A stretch of DNA of 11,947 nucleotides from Nitrososphaerales archaeon TH5894 (GTDB taxonomy: Archaea > Thermoproteota > Nitrososphaeria > Nitrososphaerales > Nitrososphaeraceae): positions 1-11,947 of the forward strand of contig JAATVK010000105.1 of the NCBI GenBank assembly GCA_014523485.1. The letters are read 5' to 3'. Made by a program: the position numbers and the translations under genes. Below the pieces are notes generated by a model. It was given only the letters and a program-made list of their open reading frames with translations, searched no databases and was not told the DNA's origin. Positions 6,796 through 11,947 of the stretch are shown here, piece by piece. The number at the start of each line of letters is the position of its first letter. Within the stretch, counting starts at the first letter, position 1.

Positions 6796-6815
6796 GACAT
6801 ATATCTTTTATTTAT

Positions 6816-7313
6816 ATGTCATTATCTGGAATTCTAGAACATTCAGTAAGTATAGACTCTAACACTTTATTAGCAGTTAGCTTCAGTACAGCAATTGTCG
6901 CATTTTTAATTGTATTTGTAATAAGGTGGCTTGGAAATAAGGGGTTAGGTCAATTAACCACAATAGAGTTGATCATAATATTAGGGCTTGGAGAGGCAGT
7001 AGGTCAGTCCATGTTAAATCCAAGTCAAACTTCTATCCCTCAAGGATTTACTGTGGTAATTATAGCAATAGCAATATTCAAAATCTATGATTATTTGGCA
7101 TCAAGATACAATAAATTGAGCAAATTCATAGTACCTGATCCAATACTCCTAGTAAAAGATGGTAAAATTATAGAAGAATCAATGAAAAAAGCAAGAATTT
7201 CAAGAAAAGAATTGGAATCCTATATGAGATTAAGTGGAACCGAAGATATTTCTACTATTAAATCATCATATTTAGAAATTAATGGTCAAGTGAGTTTTGT
7301 TAAAAAAGAGTAA
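6816..7313 (+). CDS. DUF421 (YetF/YcaP-type) membrane protein
   Basis: 165 residues. Three hydrophobic helices fall near 19-38, 49-66 and 75-94, followed by a soluble C-terminal domain. The DUF421 pattern is clear: RWLGNKGLGQLTTIELIIIL (37-56) with the conserved GxGQLTxxE segment, GLGEAVGQSML (57-67), then PDPILLVKDGKIIEESMKKA (107-126), RKELESYMRLSGTEDIS (130-146) and YLEINGQVSFVKK (152-164). Bacterial homologues (YetF, YcaP) are usually longer, around 200-230 residues (from memory); they are membrane proteins of poorly defined role, some linked to spore or envelope traits. This compact form keeps both domains. It stands downstream of a strong leaderless promoter. A perfect Shine-Dalgarno follows its stop codon, suggesting it once led, or still leads, a second reading frame. 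Confidence 0.9.
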   Translation: MSLSGILEHSVSIDSNTLLAVSFSTAIVAFLIVFVIRWLGNKGLGQLTTIELIIILGLGEAVGQSMLNPSQTSIPQGFTVVIIAIAIFKIYDYLASRYNKLSKFIVPDPILLVKDGKIIEESMKKARISRKELESYMRLSGTEDISTIKSSYLEINGQVSFVKKE

Positions 7314-7320
7314 TTAAATC

Positions 7321-7327
7321 AGGAGGA
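7321..7327 (+). promoter_or_regulatory. Orphan Shine-Dalgarno AGGAGGA
   Basis: AGGAGGA starts 8 nt after the stop codon of the DUF421 gene. It is the best ribosome-binding match in the window, yet no ATG, GTG or TTG with a usable frame follows at the right distance. The nearest possibility is the hydrophobic frame at 7338-7412. Confidence 0.5.
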
Positions 7328-7337
7328 AATTTATTAA

Positions 7338-7412
7338 GTTTCAGTCCTAGGAATTGTGACCCTGTCCGGATTTTTCTTATTTTCGATACTGGGACATGCT
7401 GGTGATGGATAA
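7338..7412 (+). pseudogene. Possible remnant or non-canonical small hydrophobic ORF
   Basis: The frame reads VSVLGIVTLSGFFLFSIL then GHAGDG and TAA: one membrane helix with a short polar tail. A TAA lies immediately upstream. The first codon would be GTT, which is not a start; GTG at 7356 would leave 18 residues. The stretch 7341-7429 is about 44% G+C against roughly 30% around it. The preceding AGGAGGA is 10 nt away. It may be the tail of a decayed gene or a tiny membrane peptide with an unusual start. I recognise no family. Confidence 0.2.
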
Positions 7413-7457
7413 TTCGCAATACCTGCTATCAAAAAAAAACTTTTAATCAATAAAACC

Positions 7458-7466
7458 TTATAAATA
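7458..7466 (+). promoter_or_regulatory. TATA box for the small secreted helical protein
   Basis: TTATAAATA is centred 27 bp before the ATG at 7489, with no ribosome site between. A leaderless transcript is likely. Confidence 0.6.
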
Positions 7467-7488
7467 ATACCGTACGTTATCATTCAGA

Positions 7489-7947
7489 ATGAAAATTCCA
7501 AATTTATTTATATATTCAATGCTGGCAATTGGATTAATTTCTATTCCATCCTTGCTCGAGACTGCACAAGCACAAACAAATATGACAAACACCACCAGTT
7601 CATCAGTACAAAATCAGACAGCCCAAAGTGGACAAAATCAGACAATAAGTAAAGAAACCCAAGTATTAATGACATTAGATATACCTGTGATCAAAGAACA
7701 ATTAAATATTGCAAAGCAAGCACTTGTTAATGAAAATATAGAAGAAGCATTAGCAGGAATTACAGATGTAGAAATCCCATTATTATTGTTAGAAAACAAA
7801 CCATCTTTTGTTGGGGACTTACAAGAAATTAAAAATTCTATATCTAAAAAGGATATCAATAAGGCATTAGATGATCTTACTAAAATTCAATCAGATATTC
7901 TGAAGGCAGAAACAGAAACGTTAAAAGCCCAAATAACCAATCCATAA
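7489..7947 (+). CDS. Small secreted alpha-helical protein with N-glycosylation sequons
   Basis: 152 residues. Residues 1-28 are a classical signal peptide (MKIP, hydrophobic core FIYSMLAIGLISI, AQA before the cut), so the mature protein would begin at Gln29. Residues 29-54 form a Gln/Asn/Ser/Thr linker with four N-x-S/T sequons (Asn31, 34, 42, 50), a likely glycosylated stalk. Residues 56-150 are helical and amphipathic: IKEQLNIAKQALVNENIEEA, ALAGITDVEIPLLLLEN, then KKDINKALDDLTKIQSDI. The two 'A..AL..N.I.EAL' helical hairpins suggest TPR-like packing. No Cys, no catalytic motif. I take it for one of the small secreted proteins common in thaumarchaea; its partner is unknown. It has its own promoter and a possible hairpin terminator. 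Confidence 0.85.
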   Translation: MKIPNLFIYSMLAIGLISIPSLLETAQAQTNMTNTTSSSVQNQTAQSGQNQTISKETQVLMTLDIPVIKEQLNIAKQALVNENIEEALAGITDVEIPLLLLENKPSFVGDLQEIKNSISKKDINKALDDLTKIQSDILKAETETLKAQITNP

Positions 7948-8568
7948 TATAATTTCTAGTTTCCGAACTAAATAATCAGACAATCAAGACGAGTATAATG
8001 AAAACAATATCATTATAATCCAAAATCTTTTATTTTGATTCTCCGTTAAAACAGAGATCTAGTTATAATGATATCAAGAAAGGTAAGACAATAGTAGTAA
8101 TTGCGTATAAATTTAATAAATAAACCGTCTCTTTAATATAATAAATGTCATAATCGACTTTCTTACATTAACTATAGAGTGAGAAGTATAAAATAAAATA
8201 TCCTGAACAATTTAAGAATAAATTAGTTCAAGTATTTTATATTTTGGTTGTAATAAGACACTACATATAGATGCATGCAAAGCTATACTTTATGGAGAGG
8301 AGGGGAAATTACTCCGAAAATATTATCTTAGAATCTATATTCAGACATATATTATATATGATTTTTCAGATATAATTTATGTAGTTTTTATACTATCTAT
8401 TTATAAGATAACAAATTGACTGATCTTATACATGAGAATAAGAAGTTATGATTTAAATAAATTATCGAGTAGTACTTTGATTCATAAGATTATTGATCTA
8501 ATATTTATTCATAAATTTTTTTTTCCTTTGGGTTTTAATTTTTCAAAATTAGAGTTTCTAAAAATTAT
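7948..8568. other. Longest intergenic region, no supported gene
   Basis: 621 bp between two same-strand genes. Besides the hairpin at 7994-8017, it has a purine-rich GGAGAGGAGGGG patch near 8294-8305. There an ATG at 8292 opens a 27-codon frame (MERRGNYSENIILESIF, then RHILYMIFQI). That frame has a TATA-like ACATATAG about 27 bp upstream, but it is too short to call. I saw no RNA gene, no repeat family and no terminator typical of a mobile element. Confidence 0.5.
7994..8035 (+). terminator. Perfect 8-bp hairpin followed by T-rich DNA
   Basis: TATAATGA (7994-8001) and TCATTATA (8010-8017) pair perfectly around an 8-nt loop. They are followed by CTTTTATTTT about 10 nt later. The element lies about 47 nt after the stop of the secreted-protein gene, so it could end that transcript. 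The all-A/T-rich stem makes this tentative. Confidence 0.35.
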
Positions 8569-8570
8569 TT

Positions 8571-8576
8571 GAGGTT
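8571..8576 (+). promoter_or_regulatory. Shine-Dalgarno GAGGTT deciding the phosphatase start
   Basis: GAGGTT lies 7 nt before the TTG at 8584 and directly after the in-frame TTG at 8569. It makes 8584 the better start. The related gene at 10833 also has a ribosome site (GGGGGTGA) and aligns with it from this codon onward. Confidence 0.6.
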
Positions 8577-8583
8577 AAATCAA

Positions 8584-9717
8584 TTGGAGAAAATATCTAA
8601 ACTTAATAATAATATAATTATGATATTAGCTATATCAAGTATTATATTCTTTCTACATTCCTTTGATAATTCTTCATATTCAATAAATAATGAAAATAGT
8701 CAAATTAAAGATGAGGAATTTGACTATATCTTTGACCCTAGTGAATATATTGGTAGTGAAGACACAATAGAAGAAAATGACAATATTGAGATTGAACAAA
8801 ATCAAAATAATTTAATTAACAGTATTAATCAAGAGGAGGAAAACAATGATAATTCCTATTATGATAATGTCACTGCTGATTATAACTTTGTAGCAGCTGG
8901 AGATTGGTACTGTAACGAAGAAACAAAAAAGACAATAAACAATATTCTTGCTGTACATCCAGAACTAATAATTACAACTGGAGATCAGGTAAAGGAATCT
9001 CCTTCTGCTGCTTGTTGGATTCAAATGTCAGAGCCTATCAAAGATAAAATGAAAATTGCAATAGGAAATCATGATGCTGAATTTGCAAATATATACAAAC
9101 AGATTATTGACTATCATCATTTAAAGAATCCATATTATTCACATGAGTTTAAAAATATTCATTTTATAAGTATGTCTACGGAGCATCCATTTGCGACTGG
9201 AAGCATTCAATATGAATTTATTAAAAGTGATCTAGAAAAATCATCCCAAAATCCAAATATTGATTGGATTATAGTACATCAACATAAACCCCTTTACTCT
9301 ACACTACAGGACAAAAAAGAAGCAGAAGAACTAAGAGATACCTATCAACAGCTCTTCCAACAATATGATGTTGACTTGGTAATATCAAGCCATAATCAAT
9401 ATTATGAAAGGACTTATCCCTTGTTGTACAATACGGATTTCGAAAAAATGACCAATAAAAAAGCAGAACCAAAGCCAATTATTACTATAAATAACACGTC
9501 CGAATATCCTCCTACAAATGGAATAGTATTTCTGACGGTTGGAACTGCAGGAGATGAACTCAATACGGTTAAAGAAAACCCTGAATTTTATGTTATTCAG
9601 GAAAGTATATTTGGATTTTTAAATGTAAAGATAGAAAATAATGGGGATACATTAGTTGGCGAGTTCCACTCCAATGATGGAAACATAATAGACCAATTTA
9701 GACTAAATAAAACCTAA
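8584..9717 (+). CDS. Secreted PAP-like metallophosphatase with altered metal site
   Basis: 377 residues from TTG 8584. An in-frame TTG at 8569 would add five residues but precedes the Shine-Dalgarno. Residues 11-26 are a signal peptide or anchor, and 30-98 an acidic Asn/Asp/Glu stalk. The calcineurin-like phosphoesterase domain follows: NFVAAGDWYC (101-110), ELIITTGDQVK (127-137), KIAIGNHD (157-164), WIIVHQHKPLYS (228-239), SSHNQYYERTYPL (268-280), VGTAGDEL (319-326). Asp107, Asp134, Asn162, His232 or 234 and His270 are present. The GDxxY tyrosine is Lys137 and the second His of GHxH is Gln272, so the ligands for metal site 1 are largely missing. Cys110 and Cys144 may form a disulfide also seen in the left-edge paralogue. 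Family: extracellular acid phosphatase-like. Activity of this copy is uncertain; it could be mononuclear, repurposed or inactive. The first 56 codons are nearly identical to those of the gene at 10833. Confidence 0.9.
   Translation: MEKISKLNNNIIMILAISSIIFFLHSFDNSSYSINNENSQIKDEEFDYIFDPSEYIGSEDTIEENDNIEIEQNQNNLINSINQEEENNDNSYYDNVTADYNFVAAGDWYCNEETKKTINNILAVHPELIITTGDQVKESPSAACWIQMSEPIKDKMKIAIGNHDAEFANIYKQIIDYHHLKNPYYSHEFKNIHFISMSTEHPFATGSIQYEFIKSDLEKSSQNPNIDWIIVHQHKPLYSTLQDKKEAEELRDTYQQLFQQYDVDLVISSHNQYYERTYPLLYNTDFEKMTNKKAEPKPIITINNTSEYPPTNGIVFLTVGTAGDELNTVKENPEFYVIQESIFGFLNVKIENNGDTLVGEFHSNDGNIIDQFRLNKT
8623..8751 (+). repeat. Shared 129-bp leader module, copy 1
   Basis: This segment encodes the end of the signal peptide and the start of the acidic stalk (from ILAISSIIFFLHSFDNSSYS through DEEFDYIFDPSEYI). 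It matches 10869-10997 at 124 of 129 positions by my count. Similarity falls off sharply on both sides. Four of the five differences change an amino acid. Confidence 0.9.
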
Positions 9718-9861
9718 TCTTTCCATAATTTGAATACTATTGTTTAGAATATAACTTAAAGACATCTGGATTTGAAATGGCATAAATCCTTTGCGATAAT
9801 ATACTGAAGTACAATAAACTTTATACATAAAAATAGATAATTATAATAACTTGTAGCTAAA

Positions 9862-9874
9862 TTTTTTTCTTTTA
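9862..9874 (+). terminator. T-rich stretch between phosphatase and small membrane protein genes
   Basis: TTTTTTTCTTTT lies about 145 bp after the phosphatase stop and just before the promoter of the next gene. It is a plausible oligo-T terminator. Confidence 0.3.
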
Positions 9875-9888
9875 ATGTTCGATAAGTG

Positions 9889-9896
9889 ATATAAAC
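9889..9896 (+). promoter_or_regulatory. TATA box for the 56-aa membrane protein
   Basis: ATATAAAC (within GTGATATAAACCC) is centred 28 bp before the ATG at 9921. It indicates a leaderless message and supports the reality of this short gene. Confidence 0.55.
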
Positions 9897-9920
9897 CCTT
9901 TTGGATATATAGAGATAGAA

Positions 9921-10091
9921 ATGGTATCATTAGAAACAGGAATTGCATTAATTATAATAGGAATAATTTTATTAGTTTTGAATAGATTCGTTCCGTCGCT
10001 TCCAGCAAGGCTATTGTACATTATAGGATCCATTGTTTTAGTCATTGGAATAATTATGGTTATACTATATTTTGTATTTGGAATTATATGA
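9921..10091 (+). CDS. 56-aa two-helix membrane protein, unknown
   Basis: ATG at 9921 to TGA at 10089-10091. Helix 1 spans about residues 6-21 (TGIALIIIGIILLVLN) and helix 2 about 34-54 (YIIGSIVLVIGIIMVILYFV). The connecting loop is RFVPSLPARL, whose two prolines and two arginines suggest a tight cytoplasmic turn. Gly residues recur within each helix (GxxxxxxxG), typical of close helix packing. The clean hairpin topology, the well-placed TATA box and the absence of out-of-register codons make it a credible gene despite its length. Short two-helix proteins of this type are widespread in archaeal and bacterial genomes and mostly uncharacterised. It is convergent with the minus-strand gene ending at 10186, and no function can be inferred from neighbours. 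Confidence 0.75.
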   Translation: MVSLETGIALIIIGIILLVLNRFVPSLPARLLYIIGSIVLVIGIIMVILYFVFGII

Positions 10092-10185
10092 TCGCTTTAA
10101 CATATCTAATATTCTAATTTATCCTTAGTATTTTTGATTTTTCAATTAATATTTATAATTACAAATTTGTTGATCCTAACTCAAT

Positions 10186-10407
10186 CTATAGTTCGTTAGG
10201 TGTAGGATTTGATCTATCAGTAGTGAGTGCACTCTCTTCTGAGTCAACAGTATAATTAGATGGATAATCAACCATAAATTTCCCTTGAGAGTATGTATAG
10301 ATTTTTAATTCATCATAATGAGCTTGCCCAGATACAAATAATGTAATGATTGACAAAGTTATAATGATAGAAATGGCATATATTAATAAAGAATAGAAAA
10401 ATTTCAT
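10186..10407 (-). CDS. Short exported protein, possibly a truncated PsbP-like protein
   Basis: 73 residues from ATG at 10407, with a TATA box centred 28 bp upstream. Residues 4-26 are hydrophobic (YSLLIYAISIIITLSIITLF), with a possible signal cut after SGQA. The rest is polar. KIYTYSQGKFMVDYPSNYTV (35-54) resembles the first strands of the PsbP-like fold of exported archaeal proteins, which usually read 'Y....fsi.YPsnW.v' and continue for another 100 or more residues. Here the chain ends about 20 residues later (DSEESALTTDRSNPTPNEL), and nothing PsbP-like is visible after the stop. It is therefore either a naturally short surface peptide or a 3'-truncated copy. The intact promoter argues that it is still transcribed. 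It carries one N-glycosylation sequon (Asn51-Tyr-Thr). Confidence 0.65.
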   Translation of the reverse strand: MKFFYSLLIYAISIIITLSIITLFVSGQAHYDELKIYTYSQGKFMVDYPSNYTVDSEESALTTDRSNPTPNEL

Positions 10408-10430
10408 CTAAAAAACTTCTATCATTCTTC

Positions 10431-10440
10431 CTATTAAATG
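10431..10440 (-). promoter_or_regulatory. TATA box for the short exported protein
   Basis: CATTTAATAG on the minus strand is centred about 28 bp from the ATG at 10407. It is the same layout as other leaderless genes here. Confidence 0.45.
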
Positions 10441-10695
10441 TTATTTGATTGACCTTATCATAACAAATCAAAAATTAAAATGATCTCAATCTTCCTAAAA
10501 CATTAGTTGAGACTTTGTTAAACAATTCTAGTTCTTAATAGACAAGACATCAAGAAGGAAATAGCAAAATAATAATTATTAATATTTAACTTTTTAGAAT
10601 TTATATTATATATAAATATATGTAGAGATTATACTAAATACTTTTTTTTATTTATTTATTAATTATAAAAACTATTAATTATGGATTAAAGCACT

Positions 10696-10833
10696 ATGAG
10701 ATACTATACCCTAAGGTTTATTACGTTATTTACAATCCTAGTTACTCATGTGGATTTTAAATTAAATATTTTATATTTCCTGTTAATCAGATTTTATTAT
10801 TTTTTTAATAAATTGGGGGTGAAAATCTATTGA
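10696..10833 (+). CDS. Possible 45-aa upstream ORF coupled to the next gene
   Basis: ATG at 10696 opens a frame of 45 codons (MRYYTLRFITLFTILVTHV, then an Ile/Leu/Phe/Tyr-rich stretch, ending NKLGVKIY). Its TGA overlaps the next ATG as TGATG at 10831-10835, the classical layout for translational coupling, and it contains the downstream gene's GGGGGTGA ribosome site. The composition is what random AT-rich DNA gives, and there is no ribosome site of its own. I keep it as a low-confidence candidate. Confidence 0.2.
   Translation: MRYYTLRFITLFTILVTHVDFKLNILYFLLIRFYYFFNKLGVKIY
10815..10822 (+). promoter_or_regulatory. Shine-Dalgarno GGGGGTGA for the double-domain protein
   Basis: GGGGGTGA ends 10 nt before the ATG at 10833 and 7 nt before the in-frame TTG at 10830. 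Either start is possible and they differ by one residue. It marks this gene, like the one at 8584, as translated from a leadered mRNA, unlike most of the window. Confidence 0.6.
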
Positions 10834-11947
10834 TGGAAAAATTATGTAATACCAACAAAATTAGTATCATATTAGCTATATCAAGTGTTCTATTCTTTCT
10901 ACATTCCTTTGATAATTCTTCATATTCAATAAATAATGAAAATAATCAAATTAAAGATGAGGAATTTGACTATATCTTTGACCCGGGTGAATATATTGCT
11001 TCTGAAAACAAAGAAGAACAAATAGAAGATGACAATTCCAACAAATTAAATAATCAAAATAATTTGGCTGAACAGGTTAATGACCCTACAAAGGTAATTA
11101 ATACTAAAGAAGCTATAAATCTAGTAAATAAGTCAAATATTGAAAAGGGTACAAGCCAAACTTATATGGACGAAAATAATGATATTAGTGAAGATAGTAA
11201 CAAGGATAAAGTGGTAGTCAAAACACGTATAAATCTGGTGAACCTTGAGAAAAAAGGTTTTTTAAGTATGGCTGCTTTTATTAATGGCCAAGAAGTTTTA
11301 AAAAATGTGTCTTTAGATGAAATAGATCCATCAAAGCAAACATTAAATATTAATCTGGTAGTAGATAAGGAAACGGATATTGTAAATGCAGGGGATCGTG
11401 ATGAATTTTTTGTATGTGCATATCATATCAAAGATTTGGTAAAAGAATACAATACTTTGACTTATTTTGATTGTGATGAAGGGGATCTTTTAGGACCAGG
11501 CAAACCTACTATATCCCGTTTATTTTCAACTAATTCACTTGTTTATTCAGAAAGTCAAAATATTTTTAACAACAGTAGTAACAAATATTCCCAACTACTC
11601 TCTACAAATAATAATAATAATAATAATGGCAATCCAAATCAACAACAAATACTAGATACAGAAGAAGAAAATGAAGAAAAAGTAAAAATTAAAATTTATG
11701 CTCCTCTTGAAGATAGAAAAAATACACAAAAATTAAAAATAGCTGCAATGGTAAAAGGTCAAATTAAATCCGCAATAATAGATGATGTTCAAAAGGAATT
11801 TGATAAAATTGGTGGATATACAATCGAAAGAACATTTACTTTTGATAGAGATACCAATATAGGAAAAATTCAAATTGGAGATAGATTCCACGCATGTGTT
11901 TCTGGTAATGATTTGAATCCTCCTGAAGGTACAGAATGTGAAAAAAG
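10833..11947 (+). CDS. Secreted protein with two tandem Cys-pair beta domains (runs off right edge)
   Basis: Open for 371 codons to the window end. Residues 11-26 are a signal peptide or anchor and 30-125 an Asn/Asp/Glu/Lys-rich stalk. Repeat A (about 126-216) and repeat B (about 283-371) align: VVVKTRINL with VKIKIYAPL, LSMAAFINGQ with LKIAAMVKGQ, VVDKETDIVNAGDRDEFFVC with FTFDRDTNIGKIQIGDRFHAC. In each, a Cys after the 'GDr.F..C' motif is followed by a second Cys (195/214 and 355/369), probably a disulfide. The strand-like pattern suggests small beta-sandwich domains on the cell surface. The linker 217-282 is Ser/Asn/Gln rich with a run of seven Asn. More repeats may follow beyond the edge. 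I recognise no named family or enzyme motif, so adhesion or S-layer association is only a guess. Its first codons duplicate the leader of the phosphatase at 8584. Confidence 0.88.
   Translation, partial: MEKLCNTNKISIILAISSVLFFLHSFDNSSYSINNENNQIKDEEFDYIFDPGEYIASENKEEQIEDDNSNKLNNQNNLAEQVNDPTKVINTKEAINLVNKSNIEKGTSQTYMDENNDISEDSNKDKVVVKTRINLVNLEKKGFLSMAAFINGQEVLKNVSLDEIDPSKQTLNINLVVDKETDIVNAGDRDEFFVCAYHIKDLVKEYNTLTYFDCDEGDLLGPGKPTISRLFSTNSLVYSESQNIFNNSSNKYSQLLSTNNNNNNNGNPNQQQILDTEEENEEKVKIKIYAPLEDRKNTQKLKIAAMVKGQIKSAIIDDVQKEFDKIGGYTIERTFTFDRDTNIGKIQIGDRFHACVSGNDLNPPEGTECEK
10869..10997 (+). repeat. Shared 129-bp leader module, copy 2
   Basis: Second copy of the leader at 8623-8751, in the same orientation and in phase with the reading frame, 2246 bp away. 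The first codons (10833-10868) are only loosely similar and the 5' non-coding regions are unrelated. The duplicated unit therefore begins and ends inside the coding sequence. Confidence 0.9.

Larger units (their letters stand above)
6411..6815. other. Divergent intergenic region, no gene seen
   Basis: 405 bp separating the NTF2-like gene (-) and the DUF421 gene (+). It holds a promoter at each end and very AT-rich DNA between. No coding frame or RNA gene is apparent on either strand. Confidence 0.5.
10408..10832. other. Divergent intergenic region upstream of the double-domain protein
   Basis: 425 bp with the promoter of the minus-strand gene at its left end, then very AT-rich DNA. TTTTATATTT near 10768-10778 is a possible TATA box for the right-hand gene, which would give a leader containing the Shine-Dalgarno. 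The only coding-like content is the uncertain 45-codon frame at 10696-10833. Confidence 0.45.

Noticed and set aside
7638..7859. Minus-strand 73-codon frame
   Set aside because: Antisense to the secreted helical protein, which has a signal peptide and promoter.
8292..8375. 27-codon ATG frame in a purine-rich patch
   Set aside because: A TATA-like element and an SENIILES stretch are suggestive of a winged-helix fragment, but it is too short and has no continuation in another frame.
8569..8583. Upstream TTG start for the phosphatase
   Set aside because: It lies before the GAGGTT ribosome site, and alignment with the gene at 10833 begins at the TTG at 8584.
1..11947. tRNA, rRNA, CRISPR array, insertion sequence, integrase or attachment site
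   Set aside because: No T-loop (GGTTC-type) with cloverleaf arms, no regularly spaced repeats, no transposase or recombinase motifs and no terminal inverted repeats were seen by eye.

Overview
The window looks like a piece of an archaeal chromosome, most likely from a soil-type ammonia-oxidising thaumarchaeon (Nitrososphaerota; Nitrosocosmicus or Nitrososphaera-like). This is inference. The evidence is: very AT-rich DNA; sparse genes (about two thirds coding) with long AT-rich gaps; archaeal TATA boxes centred 25-28 bp upstream of start codons, as expected for leaderless mRNAs; TTG and GTG starts; and protein types I associate with that group (secreted purple-acid-phosphatase-like enzymes, small zinc-finger proteins, a DUF421 membrane protein, secreted Asn/Asp/Glu-rich proteins). 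I see no rRNA, tRNA, CRISPR, transposase or integrase.

Layout. (1) 1-433 (-): N-terminal part of a secreted metallophosphatase running off the left edge. (2) 434-1592: mostly non-coding. It holds a cluster of GGTGTT-type direct and inverted repeats, a possible 38-aa smORF (708-824 +) and a well-supported 58-aa zinc-ribbon protein (1176-1352 -). (3) 1593-3038 (+): a 10-helix membrane protein of unknown function. (4) 3410-4201 (+): a secreted parallel beta-helix protein. (5) 4445-4570: a codon-like simple repeat with an acidic reading, possibly a broken gene. (6) Three consecutive (-) genes read 6410 to 4679: an NTF2/SnoaL-like protein, a two-zinc-site protein with a C2H2 finger, and a four-helix membrane protein. 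(7) (+) genes 6816-7313 (DUF421) and 7489-7947 (small secreted helical protein), with an orphan Shine-Dalgarno and a GC-richer patch between them. (8) 8584-9717 (+): a second secreted PAP-like phosphatase whose metal site 1 looks dismantled. (9) A 56-aa two-helix membrane protein (9921-10091 +) and a short membrane-anchored, PsbP-like stub (10186-10407 -). (10) 10833 to the right edge (+): a secreted protein with two copies of a cysteine-pair domain, open at the window end.

Most genes appear to be single transcription units with their own promoters rather than one operon. The common theme is the cell surface: at least five products carry an N-terminal hydrophobic leader followed by a polar, Asn/Asp/Glu-rich or sequon-rich extracellular part. 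The most striking observation is that the phosphatase at 8584 and the unrelated double-domain protein at 10833 share a 129-bp 5' coding segment that is about 96% identical (signal peptide plus acidic stalk), after which the proteins have nothing in common. That looks like a mobile or converted 'export leader' module joined to different extracellular domains.
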